Shown: positions 26,559 to 36,997, counted from the stretch's first letter. The stretch: DNA of 60,687 bases from JAOTYV01 sp041557595 (GCA_041557595.1 JBFFGE010000004.1:1-60687); one strand, 5' to 3'. Program-made: numbers and translations. The notes: generated from the sequence alone by a model not told the origin.

Positions 26559-26612
26559 GATGTGTCCTCCTGCTTGACCGGCCGGGCAAAACCCGCGCCG
26601 GTCGCCGGGTTA

Positions 26613-28046
26613 TTATCGGGCGGGGCTAGTTTGGCGGGGCGGACCGGTCGGATCCGGGGCCGATTCCTTGCGCCTGTTCGGGCCGAGCGCGCCTTCATGC
26701 TCGGGGCGATGCATGTGGGCGAGCTCGGGAAGTTCCGGTAGTCCCGCCAATTGATCGCCGGATGCGCGCTTCTCCATGCGCAGGATGGCGAAGTGCATCC
26801 AAAGCAGCGCAATCGAAACCAGCACGAACAGCAGCATGAAGCAGCTGGTCGAGACGCCGGTCAGATCGTTCATGGCGCCGAACGCGATGGGCAGGACGAA
26901 ACCGCCAAGCCCGCCGATCATGCCGACGAGCCCGCCGACCGAGCCCACATGGTCGGGGTAATAGACCGGGATGTGCTTGTAGACCGCAGCCTTGCCCAGG
27001 CTCATGACGAAGCCGAGGATGAAGGTCAGCGCCACGAAGGGATAAAGCCCCATGTTGATGGTGAAGGAGATCGGCCCTTCGATGCCCTTCACCACGTATT
27101 GCGTGTCGGGATATGACAGCAGGAAGCAGCACAGTGCCGAAACGCCGAAGGTCCAGTACATGATCGTCCGCGCGCCGTATTTGTCGGACAGAAACCCGCC
27201 ATAGGCGCGAAAGATGCTGGCCGGCACCGAGTAGAGTGCGGCGAGTATTCCGGCCGTCTTGATGTCGAGGCTGTAGACGCCGACAAGATAGCGGGGCAGC
27301 CACAACGCCAGTGCGACGAACGCGCCGAACACGAAAAAGTAATAGATTGCGAAGCGCCACACCTGCTGATTCTTGAGCGGCTTGAGTTGCAACAACGCGC
27401 CGCGGACCTTTTCGCAGCTCGCCTTTCTGGCTTTCAGATCCGGGTCGTCCTCGGTGGTGAACCAGAAGACGATTGCGGTGACCACGAGCGCGCCGGCCCA
27501 GACTTGCGCGACCATCGGCCACCCGAATGCCACGAGCACGAAGGGCGCGACGAATTTCGTGACGGCGGCGCCCACATTGCCGGCGCCGAAGATGCCGAGC
27601 GCGGTTCCCTGTTTTTCCGTCGGGTACCATTTCGAGACATAGGCGATGCCGACCGCGAAGGACCCCCCCGCGAGGCCGAGCCCGAGGGCGGCGACAAGCA
27701 TCATTTCGTAGGTCGTCGCGTAAGACAGCAGAAATGTCGCGATGGCCGCCAGGATCATCGTCAGGAAATAGACGATCCTGCCGCCATATTGGTCGGTCCA
27801 GATGCCGAGAAAGATCCGGCTCAACGATCCGGTCAGGATCGGCGTACCCGCCAGCAAGCCGAATTGGGTATCCGAGAGGCCGAGGTCCTGTTTGATTCTG
27901 ACGCCGATGATCGAAAAGATCGTCCAGACGGCGAAACATACCGTAAAGGCCAGCGTGCTCATACCGAGGATGCGCGTCTGTTGCGACGACGTAACCGAGT
28001 CGAGTCCGTTCATGAGCGTCATCCCCTCGTCCATTGGGCCGCCCAC
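26613..28046 (-). CDS. narK: Nitrate/nitrite transporter, NarK family (first)
   Basis: The 477-residue, 12-helix MFS protein has the helix-5 nitrate signature GTALGIFGAGNVGAAVTKF. A GLGLAGGSFAVGIAYVSKWYP segment is also typical of NarK1/NasA carriers. The last 50 residues form a polar, Pro- and His-containing tail without a fold. It is the first gene of the nar operon, 54 bases before the second narK, and has a perfect FNR box 60-75 bases upstream. Starts at 28046, 28034 or 28013 are all possible. Confidence 0.9.
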   Translation of the reverse strand: MGGPMDEGMTLMNGLDSVTSSQQTRILGMSTLAFTVCFAVWTIFSIIGVRIKQDLGLSDTQFGLLAGTPILTGSLSRIFLGIWTDQYGGRIVYFLTMILAAIATFLLSYATTYEMMLVAALGLGLAGGSFAVGIAYVSKWYPTEKQGTALGIFGAGNVGAAVTKFVAPFVLVAFGWPMVAQVWAGALVVTAIVFWFTTEDDPDLKARKASCEKVRGALLQLKPLKNQQVWRFAIYYFFVFGAFVALALWLPRYLVGVYSLDIKTAGILAALYSVPASIFRAYGGFLSDKYGARTIMYWTFGVSALCCFLLSYPDTQYVVKGIEGPISFTINMGLYPFVALTFILGFVMSLGKAAVYKHIPVYYPDHVGSVGGLVGMIGGLGGFVLPIAFGAMNDLTGVSTSCFMLLFVLVSIALLWMHFAILRMEKRASGDQLAGLPELPELAHMHRPEHEGALGPNRRKESAPDPTGPPRQTSPAR

Positions 28047-28105
28047 GACGCATTGGCCGGCGGCTTGCTTTGAAACAATCTTCCGGCATCGGCGGGATGC
28101 GGGGT

Positions 28106-28119
28106 TTGATTCAGATCAA
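28106..28119 (-). promoter_or_regulatory. Perfect FNR/Anr box of the nar operon
   Basis: The sequence TTGAT-TCAG-ATCAA is a perfect FNR consensus, centred about 66 bases before the narK start at 28046. An AAGATT-like -10 lies near 28077-28082 on the minus strand. It would switch on the whole narK-narK-narGHJI-ppi unit when oxygen falls. The remaining 200 bases up to the divergent tamA gene hold no other feature I can support. Confidence 0.85.
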
Positions 28120-28317
28120 GGCGGTGGCCCGTTCCGGGGAAGATGGCGTTGCGCGATTGCGTCCCGCCGCCAATCGGCGTGGCCGCATCGGTCTTTCGGA
28201 TAGCGTACGTGCAGGATTCGGTTGCCCTTTAAACGCCGAATGGGAGCGCTAATTCGCTTGTGGCGCGTTTCGATAGGTGCTTTGAGTCCAGGGACGGCGA
28301 GTCGGTACGAATGAATA

Positions 28318-30159
28318 ATGGGTTTAATAATAAAGTACGCAGGGTTGGTGGTTCTTGCGTTGGCCGTCCTGATCGGCCCGGGTGGCGCCGTTGCCTGGGG
28401 ATCGGAAGACGGAAACGAGCCCGATGTGCCGGCGCAGGAGACGCCGCCCGCCCGCGTCGAATATGAACTATCGATTGCAGGTGTGGAGGATCGGGAATTG
28501 CGCGATCTTCTCGAAGCGGCGTCGCAACTGCGCGCGTTGCGCGACCGGCCGCCCGCAACGATCGCGGGGCTGGAACGTCGCACGCGGGACGATCTCGAGC
28601 GATTGCAGGCGGCGTTGAAATCCGAAGGATACTATGCGGCGACGCTGCGCCACGAAATCGATGCCAAGGCGCGGCCCGCGGTGGTCCGGATAAGCGTCGT
28701 TCCGGGAGAACGCTATACGATCACCGCCTTTGACGTAGACTATGTTGGGGCGGGCAAGGCGTCGCCCGGGCACCGGCCGACGCTGGAAGATCTCGAAGTT
28801 CGCCTCGGCATGCCGGCCCGCGCGCCGGTGGTCAAAACGGCGGAACGCAAGGTCCTCGCCGTACTTGCCGAACGGGGTTATCCCTATGCAAAGGTCGTGG
28901 ACCTGAAAGCCGTCGTGAATCATGCAGATCGCAAGATGACGGTCCGCATGTCGGTCGAGTCCGGGAAGCAGGCGCGGTTCGGTTCGCTCGCCATTGCCGG
29001 GCTCACCGGTGTCGAGGAAGACTATGTTCGTCGATTGGTGACCTGGGGCGAGGGCGATGTCTACGATCGCCGCTTGATCGTGAATACACGCGCCGCGCTT
29101 TCCGCAACCAACCTGTTCTCGAGTATCAAGATTTCGATTGCACCGAAACCGGACGAAAAACGGCGAGTACCCGTAACGATCGCGCTGGCGGAGCGGCCGC
29201 ACCGGTCGATCGGCGCGGGCGTCAGCTATTCGACCGACGTCGGATTTGGCGGGGAGGTTTTTTGGGAACACCGGAATATTTTTAATCGGAACGAACAGCT
29301 TCGCTTGACCGTTAAAGGCGCTCAGATTGAACAAAGCGGCAAGGCTGCGTTTCGCAAACCGGCATTTTTGTCGCGCCGGCAGGCCCTGCTCACGGAGGCG
29401 ACTGTGCTGAACCGCAAGACCGAGGCCTTCGATCAAAGAAGCGTTGCCGCGACGGTCGCGCTGGAGCGGCAGTACAGATCGTATTGGCGCGCGACTGTCG
29501 GCGTTACCGGCGGTTACGATTCTGTGAAGGACAATGAGGGAACCCGGGACTTCCAGCTATTCGGCCTGCCGATCACCGCAATGCGCAATACGATGGACGA
29601 TCCGCTCAATCCGACCCGCGGTATTCGGCTCGATCTATCGGCAACGCCCTATGTCGGCACCGGCGATGAAACGTTGACATTCGTTCGTCTGGTTGCCGGC
29701 GGCTCCACCTATCATGCGATCGACAAGGCGAAGAAATACGTGCTGGCCGGCCGGGTGCGTGTCGGGTCGCTCGTCGGCGCGGCAACCACGGATATCCCGG
29801 CTGACAAGCGCTTCTATGCGGGCGGCGGCGGCTCGGTTCGGGGCTTTGGATTTCAGGAAGTCGGGCCGCTCGATGCGGCGAACGATCCGGTCGGTGGCCG
29901 TTCCCTGGTCGAATTCAGCGGCGAGTTGCGTATTCGTCTGACCGACACGCTGGGGATCGTACCCTTCATCGACGGCGGCACCGTCTTCGATGCCTCCTAT
30001 CCCACTTTCGACGAGCCGGTTCGATGGGCCGCCGGGCTGGGATTGCGGTATTTTACCGGATTTGGTCCCTTGCGGGCCGATGTGGCGTTTCCGATCAATG
30101 GGAGAGGCGGAGTCGATAGCCGGTTCGAATTTTATATCGGCATCGGCCAGGCATTTTAG
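28318..30159 (+). CDS. tamA: Outer-membrane assembly factor TamA (BamA/Omp85 family)
   Basis: The 613-residue protein has a signal sequence (about 1-30), three POTRA-like domains (about 45-270) and a C-terminal Omp85 16-strand barrel (about 290-613). The barrel includes the RFYAGGGGSVRGF segment with the conserved lid-lock VRGF motif and ends in an aromatic residue (Phe), as outer-membrane barrels do. With TamB it forms the translocation and assembly module linking inner and outer membranes. The tamB gene follows after nine bases. Confidence 0.92.
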   Translation: MGLIIKYAGLVVLALAVLIGPGGAVAWGSEDGNEPDVPAQETPPARVEYELSIAGVEDRELRDLLEAASQLRALRDRPPATIAGLERRTRDDLERLQAALKSEGYYAATLRHEIDAKARPAVVRISVVPGERYTITAFDVDYVGAGKASPGHRPTLEDLEVRLGMPARAPVVKTAERKVLAVLAERGYPYAKVVDLKAVVNHADRKMTVRMSVESGKQARFGSLAIAGLTGVEEDYVRRLVTWGEGDVYDRRLIVNTRAALSATNLFSSIKISIAPKPDEKRRVPVTIALAERPHRSIGAGVSYSTDVGFGGEVFWEHRNIFNRNEQLRLTVKGAQIEQSGKAAFRKPAFLSRRQALLTEATVLNRKTEAFDQRSVAATVALERQYRSYWRATVGVTGGYDSVKDNEGTRDFQLFGLPITAMRNTMDDPLNPTRGIRLDLSATPYVGTGDETLTFVRLVAGGSTYHAIDKAKKYVLAGRVRVGSLVGAATTDIPADKRFYAGGGGSVRGFGFQEVGPLDAANDPVGGRSLVEFSGELRIRLTDTLGIVPFIDGGTVFDASYPTFDEPVRWAAGLGLRYFTGFGPLRADVAFPINGRGGVDSRFEFYIGIGQAF

Positions 30160-30168
30160 CCAATCGTT

Positions 30169-33100
30169 ATGAAACGCATCCTCATTCGGACCGGCATCGG
30201 CGCGGCGGGAGTGGCGGGCCTCCTGATGCTGCTGTGCGCCATTTTCCTGGGCTGGGTCCAGGGCGACTCCGGCCGGGCATGGCTTGCCGGCCGGATCGCA
30301 CAGATCGCCAGCGCGCCGGGCGAGCGGGAGGTGACGGTCGGTCATCTCGGCGGAAACCTGTTCCGGCGGATAAGCCTCCGCGACGTCCGGGTGAAAGACG
30401 CGTCGGATGTTTGGCTTGCTATCCGCGCCGCAGAAATATCCTGGACCCCGGAATCCTTGTTGCGCGGCAGGCTTCATCTACGGTCAGTGCGCCTGAGCGG
30501 CGTTCGGATCGACCGACTTCCCGCATCGAGCGATGACGAACCGGGTTCCCCCTTGGCCGGTTTGCCGTCGATGCGACGCTTGCCCTCGATTACCGTGGAA
30601 GGCATTGCCGTTGACGATCTCAGCCTCGGCGCCCCGGTGCTCGGCGTTGCGGCGGTGTTGCAGATCGACGGCGCGGTAAAAAGCGACTCCGACAACAGGG
30701 TCAGCGGCACTCTGTCGGTCGACAGGCGCGATGGCCCGTTGGGCAAGTTGCGGTTAACCGCAGACTACCGAGCCGCGGATGGACACCTGGGGATCGATCT
30801 GGAGGTTGCCGAGGCGGCCGGCGGGCTGATGGCGCGGGCGTTGAATGTTCCGGCCTTGCCTGCCCTTCGCGCCAGCCTGAAAGGCGCGGCACCGCTTGCC
30901 GCATGGCGGGCGCGGTCGGAGATCGCGTTCGGCGATGTGGCATCGGCGGCCGCGGATATTGCCATTCAGTCCGGTCCCGACGTGAAGTTCCAACTTGCCG
31001 GCGACGCCAAAATCCCGCTGCAGGATCCGGCCGCGCCGCGCTCCCTGTGGTCTGGCGCGCATCGCTATAGCGTGTCCGGCCGGTACGACACGGGCGGCCT
31101 TCTCGAAATCGATGCCGCCGAGTGGGAGGGTGACGGTCTCCAACTCAAAGCGGATGGCCGCCTTAACCTCGATGACATGGCGGTCGACGCGCGCGGCACC
31201 GTGCGCAGCAAGGACGGTCGGCGCGTGCCCGACGGCCCGCCGCATGCCGGCGCCGAACAGGTCGAGTTGCAGGCGACATTGACGAAATCGCTGTTCGAAC
31301 CCGATGTCGCGCTGAAATTCGATATCGGACGCCTGGATGTGCCGGGATCGGTCTTCAGTGGCTTGACGGGTGAAATCGGTTTTCGCACGACGGAAACCCG
31401 GGACGGCCAGGTCTCGGCCGGGGCGATTGTCGGATCGGGTTCGGTCACGGCAGTGGACATCGCCGACGGACAGGAGTTGGCGGATGTTCTGCGCCGTCCG
31501 ATGAAATGGACGTTCGATGGCGCCGTCGACCTCGAAAAACCTTCGGTCGAGGTTCGAGCACTGTCCCTCGGCAACGGGATCGCCGATCTCACCGGCGCCG
31601 GAAGCTTTTCGATGGACAGCGGGACAGGGGCGGCGTCTGTGACGCTGGGCATCAAGGACCTGTTGCCGATCGGTAAGGCCTATGGCCGGCCGACCGCGGG
31701 CACCGCCGCGCTCTCTCTCAAGGGGACCATTGTGGAATTCGGCGACGTTGCCGAGGTTGCGCTTTCCGGCACCCTGTCCGGCCTCGCTCCGATGCCGCCG
31801 ATCGCGGAAAAGATGATCGCGGGCGGGCTTCGGATCGGCGGGTCGGTGTCGCTGAAATCGAACGTCGTGGCGATGCGGGATGTCTCGGTCGCATCCGATA
31901 TGGCGTCGCTCGACCTGAACGGCCGCATTCCCCTGGACGGCACGGCGGTCGATGCGACATACCAACTCAATATCAAGGCGGGCGCATTGTCGGTCCCCGA
32001 GGGAAATCTCGAAGTTCGCTGCAGCTGTACGGTAACGGGCAAGATCGCCGGCCAATTGACCGACCCGGAATCGTCTGGCGACATGACCTTGAAATCATTG
32101 GCCATGGACGGGCGCCGTCTCGACGCGCTGACGGTGCGCTACGACGTCCGCGGCCTCGTAAGCGGGCCAAAGGGACAGGTCCGCGCCGAGGCGAAATCCG
32201 ACGTTGGCCCGATCGCGCTCCGCACCGATACGCAAATGGAAAAAGATCTGCTGCGGTTGAGCGCGCTTCATTTCGAGGGCGCCGGGGCGACGCTCGACGG
32301 GGCCGTGGCGATTCCGCTTGGCGGGGCACCGATGACCGGCGATTTTCGGTTCAAGGTCGCGACGCTGCGGCCGGGCCTCAAGGTCGCCGGTGTCGAGGGA
32401 GACGGGAACGGCACCGGCCGGTTCACCCTTTCCGCCAATGCGGGACGCCAGCGCGCCGATGCGACGGTGTATTTGGCAAATTTCCGGATCGAGCCGGAGC
32501 CCGGCGGCGGGGACGTTCATGCCGAACGGGTATCCCTGACGGCCGCAAGCGACGATCTGTTCGCGGCCCGGGGCCTTTCGCTAAAGGTCGATATCGGCAA
32601 CCTGGAATCGGGAGCCGCGACATTGGAGCGGCTGTCGATCAGCGCGACGGGATCGCCGGAACGGGCCGAAATCGAACTGCAGGCCGCCGGCCGGTGGGTC
32701 GATCCGTTGACCGCACGGGCCGCATTGGTGTTCAGCGGAAAAGGCGATCGGTACGACATTCGAATGAACACATTGGCGGGTACGGCGCTCGGGCGAAAAT
32801 TCGCCCTGGGGCGGCCTTTCCGCCTGCAGTGGGACCGGCGCCGGATCGTTCTGGACGACTTTATGCTCGCATCGGATGGCGCCAGCGCGGCCGCGTCGGT
32901 CAAGCTTACCGATGGTTCCGTTGACGGCACGGTGACGATCGCGAAGTGGCCGCTTGGGTTGTTCGACCGCCTGTGGTCGTCCGGCATGGCGGGGACCTTG
33001 AACGCCACCGCCGCGATTCGCGGGACAAGAACGAAACCGCAAGGCACGCTTGCGGTCGATATTCCCAACCTTCGCCTGGCCAGCGAATCGCCGGATGCCG

Positions 33101-34551
33101 CCTTCGCCTTCGCCGTCACCGGGGATTGGCGCGCCGGACGGATGCTCCTGAAGGGCCGCTTGAGCAAGCCTGGCACGCCGGCCGCGATCCTGGATGCCGA
33201 TTTGCCGCTTCGCCTGGCGACGGACCGGTGGGGCGTGGTGCTGCAGCGGCAGGCTCCGATTGCGGCGACTGCGAAGTGGAATGGGGACATCGCGACATTG
33301 TGGAAGTTCATGCCGTTCGCCTGGCACGAACTGGCCGGGCCGGGCCGGATCGATGCGGCGGTGAGCGGCACCGTCGGGCAGCCGAAAGTGCAAGGGCGCG
33401 TGACGATCGAGAACGGGACCTATGAGAGCCTGCAACTCGGCACGGTGCTGAAATCGGTCAATCTCGCGATGGCGTTCGATGGAACCAAAGCCACGCTCAC
33501 CAAGTTTTCGGGAAACGACGGCGGTTCCGGAACGGTCGCGGCATCCGGCTTCCTGACGCTGGACCCGGTGTCACGCAATCCGTTCGAATTTGACCTGACG
33601 TTGGAGAGATTCCACGTCGCGCGGCGGGACGACCTGGAGGCCTCGGCCAGCGGCAAGATCACCGCAAAGGGCGTGCTGGACGCGGCGAAAATTACCGGAC
33701 GATTGAAGACGGATGCCGTCGAATTGCGCGTCCTCAATCAGCTGCCGCCGGAGATTGTGGATCTCGAGGTCGTCGAAGAAGGACAACGCAAGGATCGGGC
33801 GGGCGCGAAAGGCTCGCTTCCGGAGCCCCGTTTCGATCCTGTGCTCGATATCGTGGTCGAACTGCCGGGCCGCGTGTTCGTTCGGGGCCGGGGCATCGAT
33901 TCCGAATGGAAAGGCAGGCTGGCGCTTGCCGGAACGCTGCAGGATCCCAGCGTCAGCGGCACTCTGGATGTGGTGCGAGGTCAGATGTCGGTGATCGGCA
34001 AGGTCTTTCGCGTGACGAAGGGAACCGTCGTTCTTCCGGAAAGCGCTTTTGCGGAACCGGAACTTCTCCTAACCGCGACCCACGAGGGCAAGCGGCTGAC
34101 CGCGGAAGCGCATGCGGCGGGTCCCATCACGAAGCCGAAGATCACGCTCAGTTCTTCGCCCGATTTGCCGCAGGACGAGATCGTCTCGCAGATCCTGTTC
34201 AATAAGAGCGCCACCAGATTGAGCGGCGTCGAAGCCGCCCAACTGGCCCTCGCGCTGGCGCAATTGTCGGGCGCCGGCGGCGGCCCGGGTTTCCTCGATT
34301 TCGCGCGGAAGACGCTGGGAGTGGATGTTCTGCGTATCGAAACCGCCGAGACGGAGAATGGGGGGCAGCCTACCGTGGGCGCCGGGAAATACCTGACCGA
34401 AGAGGTTTATATCGGCGTCAAGCAAGGGGCGACGCCGGAATCCGGCTCGGTCGGCGTGCAGGTGGAGGTGACGCCGAACATCACGGTCGAGAGCGAGATG
34501 CGCAGAAGCGGCGAAAGCGATGTCGGCGTCCAATTCAAGCTGGACTACTGA
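30169..34551 (+). CDS. tamB: Translocation and assembly module protein TamB
   Basis: The 1460-residue protein has an N-terminal inner-membrane anchor (about 8-30) and a long beta-taco/AsmA-like repetitive region across the periplasm. The conserved C-terminal DUF490 domain (about 1100-1460) includes the DEIVSQILFNKS and GKYLTEEVYIGVKQG segments and ends in a barrel-docking FKLDY. TamB spans the periplasm to TamA and is implicated in autotransporter insertion and phospholipid transport. Length and order are normal for the family. The gene pair has no visible intergenic promoter. Confidence 0.93.
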   Translation: MKRILIRTGIGAAGVAGLLMLLCAIFLGWVQGDSGRAWLAGRIAQIASAPGEREVTVGHLGGNLFRRISLRDVRVKDASDVWLAIRAAEISWTPESLLRGRLHLRSVRLSGVRIDRLPASSDDEPGSPLAGLPSMRRLPSITVEGIAVDDLSLGAPVLGVAAVLQIDGAVKSDSDNRVSGTLSVDRRDGPLGKLRLTADYRAADGHLGIDLEVAEAAGGLMARALNVPALPALRASLKGAAPLAAWRARSEIAFGDVASAAADIAIQSGPDVKFQLAGDAKIPLQDPAAPRSLWSGAHRYSVSGRYDTGGLLEIDAAEWEGDGLQLKADGRLNLDDMAVDARGTVRSKDGRRVPDGPPHAGAEQVELQATLTKSLFEPDVALKFDIGRLDVPGSVFSGLTGEIGFRTTETRDGQVSAGAIVGSGSVTAVDIADGQELADVLRRPMKWTFDGAVDLEKPSVEVRALSLGNGIADLTGAGSFSMDSGTGAASVTLGIKDLLPIGKAYGRPTAGTAALSLKGTIVEFGDVAEVALSGTLSGLAPMPPIAEKMIAGGLRIGGSVSLKSNVVAMRDVSVASDMASLDLNGRIPLDGTAVDATYQLNIKAGALSVPEGNLEVRCSCTVTGKIAGQLTDPESSGDMTLKSLAMDGRRLDALTVRYDVRGLVSGPKGQVRAEAKSDVGPIALRTDTQMEKDLLRLSALHFEGAGATLDGAVAIPLGGAPMTGDFRFKVATLRPGLKVAGVEGDGNGTGRFTLSANAGRQRADATVYLANFRIEPEPGGGDVHAERVSLTAASDDLFAARGLSLKVDIGNLESGAATLERLSISATGSPERAEIELQAAGRWVDPLTARAALVFSGKGDRYDIRMNTLAGTALGRKFALGRPFRLQWDRRRIVLDDFMLASDGASAAASVKLTDGSVDGTVTIAKWPLGLFDRLWSSGMAGTLNATAAIRGTRTKPQGTLAVDIPNLRLASESPDAAFAFAVTGDWRAGRMLLKGRLSKPGTPAAILDADLPLRLATDRWGVVLQRQAPIAATAKWNGDIATLWKFMPFAWHELAGPGRIDAAVSGTVGQPKVQGRVTIENGTYESLQLGTVLKSVNLAMAFDGTKATLTKFSGNDGGSGTVAASGFLTLDPVSRNPFEFDLTLERFHVARRDDLEASASGKITAKGVLDAAKITGRLKTDAVELRVLNQLPPEIVDLEVVEEGQRKDRAGAKGSLPEPRFDPVLDIVVELPGRVFVRGRGIDSEWKGRLALAGTLQDPSVSGTLDVVRGQMSVIGKVFRVTKGTVVLPESAFAEPELLLTATHEGKRLTAEAHAAGPITKPKITLSSSPDLPQDEIVSQILFNKSATRLSGVEAAQLALALAQLSGAGGGPGFLDFARKTLGVDVLRIETAETENGGQPTVGAGKYLTEEVYIGVKQGATPESGSVGVQVEVTPNITVESEMRRSGESDVGVQFKLDY

Positions 34552-34580
34552 ATGGCCGCCTCGGTCGAAGGCCGTGCGCG

Positions 34581-36239
34581 TCATTCATCGGTGCGGAGGC
34601 GCGAGCGCTGGACCACGGCAATCGTGACCAGCGGCAGGATAAAGGTGATCAGAGCCGCGACGATCAGTAAGCTGCCCAATTCACTATAGTCGGCGGCGCC
34701 TTCGGTTTTCCCGGTAACGGGGTCGAGTACCTCGCGGGTCACGACAAAAATCCGGTTGAGGTACTTGGTCCCCAGGCTGCTGGCGGACAGCGCCAGGTTG
34801 GTGAAGGACGCCATGACCGCGAAGAAGGTCGCCTTGAGATGCGCGGGCGCGTTCTTGGCAATCCAGGCGAGCATCGGGATCATCGAGATTTGCGCGAGCG
34901 GCGACTCCAGCGCGGTGTCGAGCAGCGCAATGAAGCGCGCGTCGACGACGCCGTTGGTCCAGCGCGCCGTCCATTCGTGCACGCCATAGAATAGTCCGAT
35001 ATTGGGGAGCGAGAGAACTCCGGCCGCGATCGTCAGCAGCAGGACGATGTGGGCAATCGACCGCTTCGCCAGAAACAGGCGGAACAGGATCATGCCGGCG
35101 AGCGCGAGCGCCGACGTAATGAGACTGAGCACGGAGAGAAACTGCTGGTCGAACGCCAGGACGTCGATTTCCCACCACGTCGCGCCGGGTCCGGGCAGCG
35201 GGGTTGCGCGAAAGACGAAAATGATCAGCGCCGTTCCCAGGAGGGCGCGCCACTCGGCGACGCCAAGCTCCCGAAACAGCCGGTGCATGAGAAAAAGGAC
35301 GATTGCCAGGGAACCGGCAAAGACCAATTCCTGCGCCAGCGGGATTTCGCTCAGCCCGGCCGTTACGGCGACCGCGACGAACGCGAGGCTGCCGCCGAAG
35401 ATCCACCAATTGGGCGTGGTCTTGCCGGCCTCGCCCTGGGTGGCGGCTGTGATCGTGGGCTCGTCGACGCCCTTGGCGCGCAGGTGGCGGGCGCGGCGTC
35501 GGACCGAAATATCGCCGAGCGCCGCGCCGAGAACGGAGATCGCGGGGATGATCAGCGCGAGCAGATATATTTGCGCATAGATTGCGGTCTTCTCGGCGGC
35601 CGACATTTCCGCGACGCCGGAAAACAGGCCGATGTTCAGGGCGGCGACGACAATCAACCCGGTCACGATTGCAACCCGGCCCAGCGTCTGCATCGTCGTG
35701 TGCATCAACTTGACCCGGTCTTCCGGAAAGCGGTCGCCATGTTCGTCGTAAAGCGGGACGGCCTCGACGGTCATGGCGTCGGCGACGACGTCCTGCACGA
35801 CATAGCCGGTCGGCGCCAGCAGTGCGCTCAGCACATACCAGGCCTCGGCGGTCATGATCTGAGTCATCGCGGCGGCATTTACGATAAGGCCATACATGAT
35901 GCCGATGCCGGACGCGATGAGCGACGCACCGATGTAAACCAGGACGGATTTCCACCGCCAAATGATATCCACGAGATGACCGAGCGGCATTTTCAGCGTC
36001 CACGGGATACCGGCCCAGAATGCAAGACCGGCCAGGAAGACCGCGGAGAGGCCAAGATGTTCCTTGATAAAGAAGGTGCCGACGATGCTGGTCAGCCCGG
36101 AAATGCCGGCCGCCAGATAGACCATCAACGGCGGCAGGTAGGCCCAGCGGAATTCCCGCCTCAACCCCATCACCGTGTCGTCGAGCCAACGTATGATCGC
36201 GGCGCCCGGCGCCCTCGCAACCGGTTTGTCGTTCACCAT
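34581..36239 (-). CDS. MFS transporter, BT1/folate-biopterin-like
   Basis: The 552-residue protein has about 12 membrane helices. The segment YVVQDVVADAMTVEAV resembles the DVV-DA motif of the BT1 (folate/biopterin) carrier family, and GHLVDIIWRWKSVLVYIG sits where the A-motif would be. A cytoplasmic loop of about 40 residues separates the halves. Substrate is unknown, since bacterial relatives are mostly uncharacterised. It converges on tamB with a 29-base gap and is divergent from a secreted protein of unknown function. Confidence 0.75.
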   Translation of the reverse strand: MVNDKPVARAPGAAIIRWLDDTVMGLRREFRWAYLPPLMVYLAAGISGLTSIVGTFFIKEHLGLSAVFLAGLAFWAGIPWTLKMPLGHLVDIIWRWKSVLVYIGASLIASGIGIMYGLIVNAAAMTQIMTAEAWYVLSALLAPTGYVVQDVVADAMTVEAVPLYDEHGDRFPEDRVKLMHTTMQTLGRVAIVTGLIVVAALNIGLFSGVAEMSAAEKTAIYAQIYLLALIIPAISVLGAALGDISVRRRARHLRAKGVDEPTITAATQGEAGKTTPNWWIFGGSLAFVAVAVTAGLSEIPLAQELVFAGSLAIVLFLMHRLFRELGVAEWRALLGTALIIFVFRATPLPGPGATWWEIDVLAFDQQFLSVLSLITSALALAGMILFRLFLAKRSIAHIVLLLTIAAGVLSLPNIGLFYGVHEWTARWTNGVVDARFIALLDTALESPLAQISMIPMLAWIAKNAPAHLKATFFAVMASFTNLALSASSLGTKYLNRIFVVTREVLDPVTGKTEGAADYSELGSLLIVAALITFILPLVTIAVVQRSRLRTDE

Positions 36240-36355
36240 GTTTCCCGCGGTGTCGACTGTTCAATCCCGCACAACCCTGCAATGCTGATCTCGGCTGCTC
36301 CTTCGTCGATTGGGGTTCCCGTGTCGCCAAGCATCTTCGAGGATACGCAACGGAT

Positions 36356-36997
36356 ATGCGCATGAATACGTTTAGATTGATTTTTGTCGTGCTGGCCGTT
36401 GCCGGTGGCGGCGCAATTGCGTGGGCACAGCAAACGTCCGATTGGATCGGCGAGCTGTCGAGCACGTTGCTCAACCCCTTGCCCGCCGAGCGGACTTTCG
36501 ACGTTCTGATATACGACGATACGAAAGAGAACCTTGAATTCCGGAAATATTTTCTGGGCGCGCTCCAGAAGGCCGGCCACAAAACATCGGACGACGCGGA
36601 TTTGCAATTCACCTTCGCGACGAGCATTACGTGGCAGGAAAGCCGGTTGCGCGAGCTGGAACGGAAGGAATTGCGGCGCTATCCGGTCGATCGGGAAGAA
36701 GCCAGCTTTCCGTTCGATCGGCGCGAAGACTTCCGCAACGCGCCGGTGACCAACATGTTTGGCGATCGCCGGCGAATTCCGCCCCGCATCGCATCGACGA
36801 TCACCAATACGGATCAGGACCGGCTCGATATCAGCGTCGAGCTGCGCAGCCGAAAATCCGGGAAAATTCTCTGGACTGCCGATCTGGCCTTGCCGTTCCT
36901 GACGCCGGACCGGGCGCGCATTATCGCGTCGATCACGCCGCCGGTCATCGACGCCATCGGCCGCAATGTTCGGCGGCAGCGGTTCGAGATTCAATAA
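36356..36997 (+). CDS. Secreted protein of unknown function
   Basis: The 213-residue protein has a clear signal peptide ending near AWAQQ (about residue 25). The mature part is rich in charged residues. A segment near 48-60 (RTFDVLIYDDTKEN) and one near 157-175 (LDISVELRSRKSGKILWTADL) look like strands of an alpha/beta domain used in periplasmic proteins. There are no cysteines or metal motifs. I do not recognise the family. It is flanked by a divergent MFS carrier and a convergent CoA-transferase, so the context gives no operon partner. Confidence 0.7.
   Translation: MRMNTFRLIFVVLAVAGGGAIAWAQQTSDWIGELSSTLLNPLPAERTFDVLIYDDTKENLEFRKYFLGALQKAGHKTSDDADLQFTFATSITWQESRLRELERKELRRYPVDREEASFPFDRREDFRNAPVTNMFGDRRRIPPRIASTITNTDQDRLDISVELRSRKSGKILWTADLALPFLTPDRARIIASITPPVIDAIGRNVRRQRFEIQ

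Noticed and set aside
34684..36627. 647-codon minus-strand open frame overlapping the MFS carrier
   Set aside because: Overlaps the carrier in another frame; the translation is Arg/Pro-rich without membrane helices.
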